Positions 25,577 through 35,653 of a DNA stretch of 64,000 nt are shown piece after piece. Source of the stretch: an uncultured Sphingomonadaceae bacterium. Lineage in GTDB: Bacteria; Pseudomonadota; Alphaproteobacteria; Sphingomonadales; Sphingomonadaceae. The notes below the pieces were generated by a model. That model made no database searches. It saw only the letters and a program-made list of their open reading frames with translations, and was not told the origin of the DNA. How positions within the stretch are numbered: the first letter of the stretch is position 1; each line of letters starts with the position of its first letter. The DNA is taken from positions 90,515 through 154,514 of the forward strand of contig CAIQHF010000005.1 in NCBI GenBank assembly GCA_903871605.1. Direction: 5' to 3'. The position numbers and the translations under genes were made by a program.

Positions 25577-26257
25577 TCAACGGCGCCGGTAACGGAAGTA
25601 CCAGACCTCGTGGCCCTTGGCGCGCGCCTTGGCCTCGTAGCGCGTCTCGGGCCAGTCATCGGGGCGGACCAGGAAGTCGCGCGGCTCCCTCGCCAGCCAT
25701 TCGAATGGCGCCAGACCCGCCATCACCATCATCGCCCAGCGCACATAGACCGGATGATCGGTGCCGAAGCGGAATTCGCCGCCCGGCTTGAGCTTGGCGG
25801 CCAGCAGCCCGATCGGCCCGGCATTCATGAACCGCCGCTTGGCATGGCGCGCCTTGGGCCAGGGATCCGGGTGGAGCAGCCAGGCGCGATCGAGGCTGGC
25901 ATCGGGCAGTCGCTCGAGCACGTCGATCGCATCGCCCATGTGGATGCGGACGTTGGTCAGCGCCCGGTCGCGGACCTGCATCAGCGCGCCGACGACGCCA
26001 TCGAGGAAAGGCTCGCAGCCGATGAAGCCGGTGCCTGGCGCCATCTGCGCCTGCTGCGCCATGTGCTCCCCCTTGCCGAAGCCGATCTCGATCGCGAGCG
26101 GGCAATCCTTGCCGAACAGCCGGGGCGCATCGAGCGGACCTTCGGCGGGCACCTCGATGGTCGGCAGCAGCGCGTCGACAAGGTCGGCCTGCCCGGCGCG
26201 CAACGCGTGGCCCTGCCTGCGGCCATAGAGCCGTCGGATCGTCAGCGGATCGGTCAT
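25577..26257 (-). CDS. trmB: tRNA (guanine-N7-)-methyltransferase
   Basis: A 226-residue SAM-dependent methyltransferase making m7G46 in tRNA. 'IEIGFGKGEHM' is the SAM-binding motif I, and 'LLHPDPWPKARHAKRR' is the diagnostic TrmB block. It is the first clearly housekeeping gene to the right of the catabolic cluster. Confidence 0.95.
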   Translation of the reverse strand: MTDPLTIRRLYGRRQGHALRAGQADLVDALLPTIEVPAEGPLDAPRLFGKDCPLAIEIGFGKGEHMAQQAQMAPGTGFIGCEPFLDGVVGALMQVRDRALTNVRIHMGDAIDVLERLPDASLDRAWLLHPDPWPKARHAKRRFMNAGPIGLLAAKLKPGGEFRFGTDHPVYVRWAMMVMAGLAPFEWLAREPRDFLVRPDDWPETRYEAKARAKGHEVWYFRYRRR

Positions 26258-26343
26258 GCGGGGCCCTTAGCGGGCGATGGCGTGCTTTGCACGCCCGGAA
26301 CGTGCGCGCGAACGGCTCGTTGATCCGGCAGAGGAGAGACATC

Positions 26344-26685
26344 ATGACCGACACGTCCACCACGCCCATCGACGACGCGGCGCTCGACGGCATCGCGGTC
26401 GCCCCGCCCGAGCCCGACGCGGCCGATACGGGCCCCGATACGGGCAGCCACGCCGATCAGGCGGACGGCGCGACGTCGGTCGTTCGCGAGGCGCATGATG
26501 CCGGCGACCACGCCGCGCTGGCCCGCGATCCGCACCATGAGGATGCCAAGCTCGACGTCGGGCTCGACGAGAGTTTCCCCAGTTCGGACCCGCCCGCCAT
26601 CACCGCACCGGGGCACGACGAGCCCGCACCCTCCTCGGGATTTGACGAGGATGCAGAAAAGGCCCGGGAATCCGCCAAAAAATAG
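26344..26685 (+). CDS. Small acidic protein with conserved DESFPSSDPP motif
   Basis: A 113-residue, Asp/Ala/Pro-rich, probably disordered protein. The block 'VGLDESFPSSDPPA' is a short motif recurring in small uncharacterised proteobacterial proteins. No membrane segment. The ATG at 26344 has GAGGAGAG 6 bp upstream. Single gene; function unknown. Confidence 0.7.
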   Translation: MTDTSTTPIDDAALDGIAVAPPEPDAADTGPDTGSHADQADGATSVVREAHDAGDHAALARDPHHEDAKLDVGLDESFPSSDPPAITAPGHDEPAPSSGFDEDAEKARESAKK

Positions 26686-26857
26686 TCGCGCCACTGCAAC
26701 AGTATCGACATATTCTGATCACGTGACGGGCGCATGCGCGCTCCGTGTTGCGTCGCAGCACGTTTCCTGCTTCGATTCGGTTAATGACTAGGACTGGTTA
26801 AGCCTCAAGTAACCGCTCGGGGCGTATCGTCAGGTCGTTCGATGGTGGGGAAATGGC

Positions 26858-27406
26858 ATGGGCACGCAAGCACGACCAGCAGACGGCGCGATGACATTGG
26901 CGGAGATAAAGGAGTTCGCCTCCTTTCCCGCTTCGACGCAGCGCTATATTCGGCGCTCGCTCGACGTCGGGCTGATGCGGCAGGACGCGCTCGGCCGCTG
27001 GTCGCGCGATGTCGTCGAGGCCGCCAGCATCCGCGCGCAGACGCGGGTCTATGACCGGCTGACCGGGCTGCGCCAGATCATCCCCGACGATAGCGGCCTC
27101 GAGGCGGTCGAGCCGTTCATGGCACCGCTGGTCAGCATTTCGGCATTCGATCTCGGGCAGGATCGGCTGAGCAGTTTCGGCGCCTATCGCTTCCTCTACG
27201 AACGGCTGCTCGGCGCGCCCGTCCGGCCCTGGCTTCCGGGCGCGTTCTGCGCCGCCGCGGCGCTGCCGCATCTCCATCCCGAGCGGCGGCGTTCGCTGCT
27301 CCAGTCGATCAGCGAGGCCGCCGCGACCGCGGCGGGCTGGTCGGCGCGCGAGCCGAGCTTCTTTCCCGAATGGGTCGAGAAGGTCGATACCCGGCTGGCG
27401 AACTGA
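26858..27406 (+). CDS. Uncharacterised protein
   Basis: A 182-residue soluble protein. The opening 'MTLAEIKEFASFPASTQRYI' followed by a basic stretch looks helical and could be a helix-turn-helix, but this is weak. The remainder is helical with a Trp-rich end. A GGGGA ribosome site supports the ATG at 26858; an ATG at 26891 lacks one. A perfect hairpin follows 8 bp after the stop. Function not recognised. Confidence 0.65.
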   Translation: MGTQARPADGAMTLAEIKEFASFPASTQRYIRRSLDVGLMRQDALGRWSRDVVEAASIRAQTRVYDRLTGLRQIIPDDSGLEAVEPFMAPLVSISAFDLGQDRLSSFGAYRFLYERLLGAPVRPWLPGAFCAAAALPHLHPERRRSLLQSISEAAATAAGWSAREPSFFPEWVEKVDTRLAN

Positions 27407-27414
27407 GCGTCGCG

Positions 27415-27438
27415 ATCCGCCTGCTGGTGCAGGCGGAT
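27415..27438. terminator. Perfect 10-bp hairpin after the unknown gene
   Basis: ATCCGCCTGC, loop TGGT, GCAGGCGGAT. It lies just past the stop at 27406 and upstream of manA. There is no U-tract, so it is a 3'-end structure or a weak terminator. Confidence 0.5.
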
Positions 27439-27562
27439 ATCCAAGGCGCGTCGGCGACGCTGCGCGCCTGTCAGGGACGTTGCGCAGCACAGGCGACGAA
27501 ACGCATCGCCACCGGGCGCGTTCGATGGCAGGGAGATCAGCAACCCGCCCGGAGACAAGCCC

Positions 27563-28414
27563 ATGTCCGTCATCCGCCTCGAGACCAAGCGCGTCGAGAA
27601 ACCGTGGGGCCGCCACGATCTGTGGCCGGGCTTTGCCGATGCCCCCGCCGACGGTCCGCCGATCGGCGAGGTGTGGTTCCAGGCGCCCAAGGGCGTTGGC
27701 GAGGACGACCCCGAACTGCTGATCAAATATTTGTTCACCTCCGAGCGGCTTTCGGTGCAGGTCCACCCCAATGACGTCGATGCGCGCGCGCGCGGCCATG
27801 AGCGCGGCAAGAGCGAGGCATGGCAAATCCTGCGCGCCGATCCGCACGCGACGATCGCGATCGGTACGCTCAAGCCGATGACCAAGGACGAATTGCGCGC
27901 ATCGGCCGAGGACGGCTCGATCGTCCAGGATCTCGACTGGAAAGCGGTGCAGGCGGGGCAGTTCTGGTATTCGCCGGCGGGCACGGTGCATGCGATCGGG
28001 CCCGGACTGGTGGTGATCGAGGTGCAGCAGAATGTCGATCTCACCTATCGACTCTACGACTATGGCTCGGATCGCGAGCTGCATCTCGATGACGGCATCG
28101 CGGTCGCCGATCCGGTGCCCTATGTTGCGCCGTTCCAGCCCTATGATCTTTCGCCCGGGCGCCGCATCCTGTCCGCCGAGGGTGCGTTCGTCACCGAACG
28201 CTGGACGCAGCCGGTCTCGGGCACGCTGGCGGCGACGCACGACCGGCCGGTCTGGCTGGTGCCGCTCGGCGGCGAAGGCAAGATCGGCGACGAGACGGTG
28301 GCGCCGGGCGGCGTCTGGCTCGTCGATGGCGAGACGTCGTTCGACCTGCCGGCGGGCATCGATCTGCTGCTGGCCTATCCGGGTGGTGCGGTCGACGCGG
28401 CGTTGCCGGGCTGA
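27563..28414 (+). CDS. manA: Class I mannose-6-phosphate isomerase
   Basis: A 283-residue cupin-fold zinc isomerase interconverting mannose-6-P and fructose-6-P for GDP-mannose and polysaccharide synthesis. Zinc ligand motifs are 'QVHPND', 'KSEAW' and 'AGTVHAIG'. It is short compared with the E. coli type but usual for the compact class. GGAGA 8 bp upstream supports the start. It converges on the Crp/Fnr gene. Confidence 0.9.
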   Translation: MSVIRLETKRVEKPWGRHDLWPGFADAPADGPPIGEVWFQAPKGVGEDDPELLIKYLFTSERLSVQVHPNDVDARARGHERGKSEAWQILRADPHATIAIGTLKPMTKDELRASAEDGSIVQDLDWKAVQAGQFWYSPAGTVHAIGPGLVVIEVQQNVDLTYRLYDYGSDRELHLDDGIAVADPVPYVAPFQPYDLSPGRRILSAEGAFVTERWTQPVSGTLAATHDRPVWLVPLGGEGKIGDETVAPGGVWLVDGETSFDLPAGIDLLLAYPGGAVDAALPG

Positions 28415-28427
28415 GCGCTGGCTTGCG

Positions 28428-29183
28428 CTATGCCCTGTCGTCGATCTCGCCGCGTCGCGGCGGCAGCCAGCTGAGGTCGATCGCCGCATAACGGTCGACA
28501 TGGCTGCCGATCCCCGCAAGACGCGCCTCGTCGGCAATGCGGACACGCCCGTTGCTGCGCACGATCAGGCCGTCGTCGGTGAGATGGCGCATCATCCGGT
28601 TGACATGCACCGCGGTCAGCCCGGTCGCGTCGCCAATTTCTTCCTGGGTCAGCGGCAGCACGATGCCCTCCTCGACCGGCTCGCCGCCGGCGCGCAGCCG
28701 GCGCAGCACATCGACGAGCAGCGCCGCGACGCGCGACTTGGCCGAGGTGCGCCCGATCGAGGCGAGGCGGTCGGCCAGCGTGACGCGCTCGATCTGCGCC
28801 AGCAGCAGCAGCAGCGCAGCGATCCGCGGCTGATCCTCGACGATGCCCCGGATCGCCGCCTTGTCGATCACGCGCACCACCGTGTCGGTCGCCGCGGTGA
28901 TCGTGAACGGCGCCTTCTCCCAGGCGAGCCCGACCTCGCCGGCGAACTCGCCCGGCAGATGCATGCTCAATATCTGGCGATTGCCGTCGAACAGCAGGAT
29001 CGAGCTGTACATCCAGCCGCGCCGTACGACGTAGAATTCGCGCGAAGCCGCATGTTCGGCGCGCAGCATCGTCCCACGGGGCACCAAACGTTCGGTGTCC
29101 TCCAGGGCCGCGAGCGCACGAAGCTCCGGCTCGGCGAGATGCAGAAAACGGCCGAGCCGGTCCGCAAGACAGCTTTGATGCAC
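28428..29183 (-). CDS. Crp/Fnr-family transcriptional regulator
   Basis: A 251-residue protein with an N-terminal cyclic-nucleotide-binding-like barrel (ending about residue 120; 'LSMHLPGEFAGEVGL') and a C-terminal winged helix with 'TQEEIGDATGLTAVHVNRMM'. Its single early Cys cannot hold an Fnr-type Fe-S cluster. The last about 35 residues extend past the usual end. It is divergent from murA. Ligand and targets unknown. Confidence 0.88.
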   Translation of the reverse strand: MHQSCLADRLGRFLHLAEPELRALAALEDTERLVPRGTMLRAEHAASREFYVVRRGWMYSSILLFDGNRQILSMHLPGEFAGEVGLAWEKAPFTITAATDTVVRVIDKAAIRGIVEDQPRIAALLLLLAQIERVTLADRLASIGRTSAKSRVAALLVDVLRRLRAGGEPVEEGIVLPLTQEEIGDATGLTAVHVNRMMRHLTDDGLIVRSNGRVRIADEARLAGIGSHVDRYAAIDLSWLPPRRGEIDDRA

Positions 29184-29329
29184 CGTTGCTCCGCTCGGAC
29201 CCCTGTAAACGACAATGTGTAGGCGGAACGATCCCCGGCTGCGCTAAACACGATCAAGATTAGAATGACTTGGCAGATGCTTGCCCCGGCCGGCTTGCGC
29301 GTCTGCACGGATGCTCTAGGAGGCGATCG

Positions 29330-30613
29330 ATGGACAGGATCGTCATCCGCGGCGGCGCCGCGCTTTCAGGCCGGCTCCCGATCTCGGGCGCCAAGAACGC
29401 CGCCCTCACGCTGCTGCCGTGCGCGCTGCTCACCGACCAGCCGCTGACGCTGGGCAATTTGCCGCGTCTCGCCGACGTCGACGGCTTCGGGCATCTGCTC
29501 AACGGCATGGGCGTCTCGACCGCGACCGCCGGCACCAGCCCCGACGCGTTCGGCCGCACGATCACGCTCGACGCCAGGCGGATCAGCTCGACCACCGCGC
29601 CCTATGACTTCGTCCGCAAGATGCGCGCCTCGATCCTCGTGCTCGGCCCGCTGATCGCGCGCATGGGCGAGGCGACGGTGTCGCTCCCCGGCGGCTGCGC
29701 GATCGGCAACCGCCCGATCGATCTGCATCTCAAGGCGCTCGAGCAGCTTGGCGCGGAGATCGAGATCACCGCCGGCTACGTCAAGGCGACCGCGCCCGAT
29801 GGCGGTCTCAGGGGCGGCAGGATCACCTTTCCGATCGTCTCGGTCGGCGCCACCGAGAATGCGCTGATGGCCGCCAGCCTGGCATCGGGCGAGACGGTGA
29901 TCGACAATGCCGCGCGCGAGCCCGAGATCGTCGATCTGTGCCGCTGCCTCGTCGCGATGGGATCCGAGATCGAGGGGATCGGCACCGAACGGCTCGTCGT
30001 CCACGGCCAGCCCCGGCTTGGCGGCGCTGACTATAAGGTGATGCCCGATCGGATCGAGGCGGGCAGCTATGCCTGCGCCGCGGCGATCACCGGCGGCGAA
30101 CTCGAGCTGGTCGGTGCCGACATCGACGACATGGGCGCGATCCTCGCCGCGCTGTCCGAGACCGGGCTCGACGTCGCCGCCACCGCCGACGGAATCCGCG
30201 TCGCCGCCAACGGGAGGCTGAGGCCGCTGACGCTGTCGACCGCGCCCTATCCCGCCTTCCCGACCGACATGCAGGCGCAGTTCATGGCGATGCTGGCGCT
30301 CGCCGACGGCGCCTCGGTGCTGACCGAGACGATCTTCGAGAATCGCTACATGCATGTCCCCGAACTCTCGCGGATGGGCGCGGACATCCAGGTCCACGGC
30401 CGCACCGCGGTGGTGCGCGGCGTCGACAAGCTGGTCGGCGCCGACGTGATGGCGACCGATCTGCGCGCGTCGATGAGCCTCGTGCTCGCCGGACTGGCGG
30501 CCGAGGGCGAGACGCGTGTCCACCGCGTCTATCACCTCGATCGCGGCTATGAGCGGCTCGAGGAGAAGCTCTCCGCGGTCGGCGCGCAGATCGAGCGCGA
30601 AGCGGATGGCTGA
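29330..30613 (+). CDS. murA: UDP-N-acetylglucosamine 1-carboxyvinyltransferase
   Basis: A 427-residue enolpyruvyl transferase for the first committed step of peptidoglycan synthesis. 'ISGAKNAAL' carries the catalytic Lys, and '[15 protein letters not shown]' carries the fosfomycin-sensitive Cys. Start at 29330 with AGGAGG (29318-29323) 6 bp upstream. Full length for the family. Confidence 0.97.
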   Translation: MDRIVIRGGAALSGRLPISGAKNAALTLLPCALLTDQPLTLGNLPRLADVDGFGHLLNGMGVSTATAGTSPDAFGRTITLDARRISSTTAPYDFVRKMRASILVLGPLIARMGEATVSLPGGCAIGNRPIDLHLKALEQLGAEIEITAGYVKATAPDGGLRGGRITFPIVSVGATENALMAASLASGETVIDNAAREPEIVDLCRCLVAMGSEIEGIGTERLVVHGQPRLGGADYKVMPDRIEAGSYACAAAITGGELELVGADIDDMGAILAALSETGLDVAATADGIRVAANGRLRPLTLSTAPYPAFPTDMQAQFMAMLALADGASVLTETIFENRYMHVPELSRMGADIQVHGRTAVVRGVDKLVGADVMATDLRASMSLVLAGLAAEGETRVHRVYHLDRGYERLEEKLSAVGAQIEREADG

Positions 30614-30724
30614 CCCACCGGCGACAGCCTGACCGACGCCGGCCTCGGCGGATTCGCGGCGAGCGGCCTTTTCGGCTATACGTAGAGGGCTTATCGGTTC
30701 GCGTGCCCTGTCGCCGGGAGAGAG

Positions 30725-31168
30725 ATGGTGTCGAGCCGAGCCGTGACCAAGACGCCGTGGCACCTTTGGGTCGTCGGCCTGGCCAGCCTGTTGTGGAACA
30801 GCGGCGGCGCGACCGATTATGTGATGACCAGATCGCATAACGCCGCCTATCTCGCCAAGGCGACGCCCGAGCAGATAGCCTGGTTCGATGGTTTCCCGCT
30901 GTGGATGACGATCGCCTGGACGGCGGGCGTGTGGGGCGCGGTGGCGGGGTCGCTGCTGCTGCTGTTGCGCCACCGTTTCGCCGAGCCGGCATTCGCGCTG
31001 TCGTTCGCCGGGCTCGCGATCGGCACCTTCTATCAATATGGCATCGGCCACATGCCCGCGAGCCTGCATAGCCAAGCGGGCATGCTGTTCAATGCGCTGC
31101 TGTGGGCGGTCGCGATCGCGCTGCTCGGCTATGCGATCGCGATGCGCAGGCGCGGCGTGCTGCGCTAG
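30725..31168 (+). CDS. Uncharacterised four-helix membrane protein
   Basis: A 147-residue inner-membrane protein with hydrophobic segments at about 12-30, 58-82, 88-105 and 118-138. A GGGAGAG ribosome site precedes the ATG. No recognised domain. It converges on the DUF445 gene 9 bp away. Confidence 0.7.
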   Translation: MVSSRAVTKTPWHLWVVGLASLLWNSGGATDYVMTRSHNAAYLAKATPEQIAWFDGFPLWMTIAWTAGVWGAVAGSLLLLLRHRFAEPAFALSFAGLAIGTFYQYGIGHMPASLHSQAGMLFNALLWAVAIALLGYAIAMRRRGVLR

Positions 31169-31177
31169 AGCGGGGCG

Positions 31178-32458
31178 TCACGCCCACAGATCCACGACAT
31201 GGATGGCGAGGCCGACAAGCCCACCGACCAGCGTGCCGTTGATCCGGATATATTGCAGGTCGCGGCCCACCGCCTGCTCGAGCCGCCCCGTCACTGTCTT
31301 GGCATCCCAGCCGCGCACCGTGTCCGAGACGAGCCGCACGATGCCGTCGCCATATGCGGCCGCGATGCCCACCGTCGCACGCCGCGCGAACAGGTTGATT
31401 GCACGCGCCAGCCGTGGCTCGGTCTGCAGCGTCGTGCCGAGTTGGCGCAGCGTTTCGCCCAGCCGCCCCGCCATCGCCGCGCTCGGGTCGCGCGCGCCGC
31501 GCAGCAGCGCCGCACGCGCCTGGCCCCAGAGGCCGTCGAGCCATGAGGCGACCGCGGGGCTGGCGATGATCTCGTCCTTGAACGCATTGACCCGGCGCTG
31601 GAGATCGGGGTCCGCGCGCAGCCGGCGGGCGAGATCCGCGAGCCCCTCCTCGGCCTTGTCGCGGAGCGGATGGTCGGGATCGGCGCCCACCTCCTCGATC
31701 AGCCGGTAGAGGCCGTCGAGGATCTTGTTCGACAGCGTCTCGTCGAGCCCCGTCCAGCGCAACACCGATCCCGCCTTGGCCGAGATCATCGCGCGGATCG
31801 TTTCCTCGTTGGCGACGAGCGTGCGGCCAAGCCAGTCGATCGCGCCGTCGAGCAGCGGAACATGGCGGTCGCGGTCGATCGCCGCCTCGAGCGCCTGGCC
31901 GAGGATCGGCGCGACATCGAGCGCGGTCAGCCGCTGCGCCACCACCGATCGCACCATGCCCCCCAGCCGCTCGGCGTCGAGCGCGGCGACCAGATCGGCG
32001 ATCAGCCGCGACGCGCCGAGTCTCAGCCGGCCCGCGCGCTCGGCCTGTCCGGCGGGGGCCGCGAGGAAGCGCCCGGCGGCGCCAGCCAGATCGAGCCGCC
32101 GCATCCGGCGCGCGACGACCGAAGGCGTGAGGAAATTCTGGCGCAGGAAGCTCGCCAGGCTGTCGCCGATGCGATCCTTGTTGCGCGGGATGATCGCGGT
32201 ATGCGGGATCGGCAGACCGAGCGGATGTCGGAACAAAGCGGTCACCGCGAACCAGTCGGCGAGGCCTCCGACCATCGCGGCCTCGGCGAAGGCGCGGAGA
32301 TAACCGAGTGCCGGATGATCGGCCTCACCCAGCCGCGCAGCGACATAGACCCCGGCCATGACGAGCAGCAGCCCCGTCGCGACACGGCGCATCGTCGTCA
32401 GACCACCCGGGTTCGCGGCGGCTTCGGGGGCGGTTGTCGAGGCAGGCACTGCGGTCAT
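31178..32458 (-). CDS. DUF445 membrane protein
   Basis: A 426-residue DUF445 (YjiN-like) protein. N-terminal membrane segment, 'VGGLADWFAVTALFRHPLG' (a hallmark of the family), 'IPHTAIIPRNKDRIGDSL', then a long helical domain and a C-terminal hydrophobic anchor ('GTLVGGLVGLAIHVV'). Function unknown; family members are linked to envelope integrity. The ATG at 32458 is chosen over an in-frame GTG at 32473. Confidence 0.88.
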   Translation of the reverse strand: MTAVPASTTAPEAAANPGGLTTMRRVATGLLLVMAGVYVAARLGEADHPALGYLRAFAEAAMVGGLADWFAVTALFRHPLGLPIPHTAIIPRNKDRIGDSLASFLRQNFLTPSVVARRMRRLDLAGAAGRFLAAPAGQAERAGRLRLGASRLIADLVAALDAERLGGMVRSVVAQRLTALDVAPILGQALEAAIDRDRHVPLLDGAIDWLGRTLVANEETIRAMISAKAGSVLRWTGLDETLSNKILDGLYRLIEEVGADPDHPLRDKAEEGLADLARRLRADPDLQRRVNAFKDEIIASPAVASWLDGLWGQARAALLRGARDPSAAMAGRLGETLRQLGTTLQTEPRLARAINLFARRATVGIAAAYGDGIVRLVSDTVRGWDAKTVTGRLEQAVGRDLQYIRINGTLVGGLVGLAIHVVDLWA

Positions 32459-32488
32459 GCTGCCCCAAGCCACGAGCCGGGGGAAGGT

Positions 32489-35400
32489 TCATTCCGCGGC
32501 GTGCGGAATCCGCGTCGGGTGCGGTGCGCTGGTGCTGAGCAGCCGACCGAACCTCGCACCCAGCCAGCTCTCGATCCCGTCGGCGAGGCTGAACCCCGCG
32601 GGCACGATCACCAGCGTCAGCAGGGTCGAGAGGATCAGCCCGCCGATCACCATCACCGCCATCGGCTGATTCCAGGATCCGTCGCCGCCGATTGCAAGCG
32701 CGGTCGGCATCATGCCCGCGACCATCGCCACCGTCGTCATCACGATCGGCTGCGCGCGCTTGTGCCCCGCCTCGATGATCGCCTCGTCGCGGCTGCGCCC
32801 GGCACGCATCTCCTCGATCGCGAAATCGATCAGCAGGATCGAGTTCTTGGCGACGATGCCGATCAGCATCAGCAGCCCGATCAGCACCGGCAGCGAGATC
32901 GGCATCTGCGCGATGTGCAAGGCGAGCACCCCGCCCAGCGGCGCGAGAAGCAGCGAGCCGAGATTGACCAGCGGCGGGACGACGCGCCGATAGAGCAGCA
33001 CCAGCACCGCGAACACGAGCAGCACGCCCGACAGCAAGGCGATGATGAAGTTGGTGACCATCTCGCTCTGCCACTTGGCCTCGCCGGCCTCGGCATAATG
33101 CACGCCGATCGGCAGATGCTTCATCGCCGGCAGGTCCATGACGTGCTGGCGCTCTTCGCCGCTGATCGCGCCGGGAGCGAGATCCGCGCTGATCACGATG
33201 CGGCGCTCCTGGTTGAAGCGGTCGATCTCGGACGGGCCGGCGCCGAAGCCGATGTCCGCGACGACGCGCAGCGGCACGCTGCCGCCAGAGGCGGTCGGCA
33301 CCGGCAGGTTCTGGATCGTCGAGAGGTTATGACGGCTATTCTCGTCGAGCGCGACGCGGATCGGGATCTGGCGATCGGACAGCGAGAATTTTGCGGTATT
33401 CTGATCGATGTCGCCGAGCGTCGCGATGCGGATCGTCTCGGATAGCGCCGCGGTGGTGACGCCGAGATCGGCGGCGAGATCGAGGCGCGGCTTGATCACG
33501 ATTTCGGGTCGCGGCAATTCGCCCTCGATCCGCGGCGCGACCAGCTTGCGCAGCCCACGCATCTGATCGACGACGGCGTTGGCCGCCTGGGTCAGCTTGG
33601 CCGGATCATCGCCGGCCAGCATCACCGAGACGTCGCGCGAGCTGCCCCCGCCGCCATTCTGCGATTCGAAGGTGACTCGCGCGTCCGCGGTGCGATTGAG
33701 CAGCGGCGCAACCTCGCGCTCGAACTCGACGCTGGTCCGCTTGCGATCGTCGCGCAGCTTCATCGAGATCACCGAATTGCCGACGTCGATGAACTCGACC
33801 GCGGTCTGGACCTCCTGCTGCTTGAGCAGCGTTCGCGTCACCGCATCGGTCACCGCCTCGGTCTGCTGCAAGGTCGTCCCGGGAGTCAGTTGGATGTCGA
33901 CGCGGCTGGTGTCGTGATTGACCGGCGGCTGGAAGGTGAAGGGCAAGGTCGCGAAGCCGACGATCGTCGCGACGAACGCCAGCGTCGCCATTCCCATCGT
34001 CCAGATGCGATGGTCGTGGATCCAGCCGAAGAAGCGACCGATACCTCGGCGACCGCTGGCGGACCCGCTGCGCCCCGTATCGAGCGTCCAGGCGAGAAGG
34101 CGTGCGTAGCGGCGTGCCAGCGGCCCGTCATTATGCGGCTGCTCGCCATGCGCCTTGAGGAAATAGGCGGCGATCATCGGCGTCATCAACCGCGCGACGA
34201 GCAGGCTCATCAGCACCGCGACGACCACGGTCAGCCCGAAATTCTTCATGAACTGCCCGGCGATGCCCGGCATCAGCCCGACCGGCAGGAACACCGCGAC
34301 GATCGAGAAGGTGGTCGCCACCACCGCGAGACCGATCTCGTCGGCGGCGTCGATCGAGGCCTGATAGGCGGATTTTCCCATCCGCATGTGACGCACGATA
34401 TTCTCGATCTCGACGATCGCGTCGTCGACCAGCACACCCGCCACCAGGCTGAGCGCGAGCAGCGTCATCTGGTTCATCGTGAACCCCATCAGGTCCATGA
34501 TCCAGAAGGTCGGGATCGCCGACAGCGGGATGGCGAGCGCGGAGATCAGCGTCGCACGCCTGTCGCGCAGGAAGAAGAACACGACCACGACCGCAAGCAC
34601 CGCGCCCTCGATCATCGATCGCATCGCGGCGCGATATTGCGCCTTGGTATAGTCGACGCTCGCCGAGCGCTTGGTGAAGTGGACCTTGGGATTCTCCTTC
34701 TCGATCTGCGCGAGCACCTTCATCGTCTCTTCATAGACGGTGACATCGGAGGCGCCGCGCGAACGGTTGATCGCGAAGGCGACGGTCGGGCGCCCGTTGA
34801 GCTTGGCGATCTCGCGCTGCTCGCCATAGAGATCCTTGACGGTCGCGATATCGGACAGCTTGACCGAGCGCCCGCCGCCAATCGCGATCTGCGTCTGGCC
34901 GAGCGTGAAGGCGTCGTCGGCGTTGCCGAGGATGCGCACCGACTGCTCGCTGCCGGCGATCTCGGCGCGGCCGCCCGCGGCATTGGTGTTGACCGCGCGC
35001 AACTGCTCGTTGACCGAGGAGGCGGTGATGCCGAACGCCTGCATCCGCGCAGGATCGAGGATGACGCGGATCTCGCGGCTGACACCGCCCGATGTCTTGA
35101 CCGCCTGCATGCCGTCGATCGCGAGCAGACGGCGCGCGACGTCGTTGTTCACATACCAGGAGAGTTGCTCCATCGTCATGTCGGTCGCGGTGGCCGAGAA
35201 GCGCGCGATCGCGTCGCCATTGACCGTGATCCGCTGGACCTGCGGCTCCTCGATCCCGTTGGGCAGCTCGCCGCGGATCTGCGAGACCGCCTCGCGCACA
35301 TCGTTGGTCGCGCGATCGACCGGCGTGTTGAGCGTGAAGGTGATGACGGTCTCGGACTGGCCTTCGGTCAGCGTCGTGTTGATCTCGTCGACGCCCTCGA

Positions 35401-35623
35401 GATTGCGCACCGCCGCCTCGACGCGCTGCGCGACCTGCGTCTCGAGCTCGACCGGGGCGGCGCCCGGCTGCGAGATGTCGACGACGACGCCGGGGAAGGT
35501 GATTTCGGGCGTCTGGTTGACGTCCATCCGCATGAACGCGATCAGCCCGGCCAGCGTCAGCGCGGCGAACAGCACCAGTGCCGGCACCGGGTTGCGGATC
35601 GACCAGGCCGAAATGTTACGCAT
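32489..35623 (-). CDS. RND efflux permease
   Basis: A 1044-residue inner-membrane RND transporter with 12 predicted helices and two large periplasmic loops. The proton-relay pair is in 'VAGVLVDDAIVEIENI'; the repeat half has 'LIGIVAKNSILLIDFAIEE'. It expels drugs or other amphiphiles by proton antiport. It follows the adaptor gene by 30 bp. No outer-membrane TolC-like channel gene is adjacent, so one must be shared. Confidence 0.95.
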   Translation of the reverse strand: MRNISAWSIRNPVPALVLFAALTLAGLIAFMRMDVNQTPEITFPGVVVDISQPGAAPVELETQVAQRVEAAVRNLEGVDEINTTLTEGQSETVITFTLNTPVDRATNDVREAVSQIRGELPNGIEEPQVQRITVNGDAIARFSATATDMTMEQLSWYVNNDVARRLLAIDGMQAVKTSGGVSREIRVILDPARMQAFGITASSVNEQLRAVNTNAAGGRAEIAGSEQSVRILGNADDAFTLGQTQIAIGGGRSVKLSDIATVKDLYGEQREIAKLNGRPTVAFAINRSRGASDVTVYEETMKVLAQIEKENPKVHFTKRSASVDYTKAQYRAAMRSMIEGAVLAVVVVFFFLRDRRATLISALAIPLSAIPTFWIMDLMGFTMNQMTLLALSLVAGVLVDDAIVEIENIVRHMRMGKSAYQASIDAADEIGLAVVATTFSIVAVFLPVGLMPGIAGQFMKNFGLTVVVAVLMSLLVARLMTPMIAAYFLKAHGEQPHNDGPLARRYARLLAWTLDTGRSGSASGRRGIGRFFGWIHDHRIWTMGMATLAFVATIVGFATLPFTFQPPVNHDTSRVDIQLTPGTTLQQTEAVTDAVTRTLLKQQEVQTAVEFIDVGNSVISMKLRDDRKRTSVEFEREVAPLLNRTADARVTFESQNGGGGSSRDVSVMLAGDDPAKLTQAANAVVDQMRGLRKLVAPRIEGELPRPEIVIKPRLDLAADLGVTTAALSETIRIATLGDIDQNTAKFSLSDRQIPIRVALDENSRHNLSTIQNLPVPTASGGSVPLRVVADIGFGAGPSEIDRFNQERRIVISADLAPGAISGEERQHVMDLPAMKHLPIGVHYAEAGEAKWQSEMVTNFIIALLSGVLLVFAVLVLLYRRVVPPLVNLGSLLLAPLGGVLALHIAQMPISLPVLIGLLMLIGIVAKNSILLIDFAIEEMRAGRSRDEAIIEAGHKRAQPIVMTTVAMVAGMMPTALAIGGDGSWNQPMAVMVIGGLILSTLLTLVIVPAGFSLADGIESWLGARFGRLLSTSAPHPTRIPHAAE

Positions 35624-35653
35624 CGCTCGTCATCCTGCCGACGGTCATGACGC

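Noticed and set aside
31670..35650. Two long plus-strand frames of 591 and 586 residues
   Set aside because: Arg/Asp/His-rich shadows of the DUF445 and RND permease genes.
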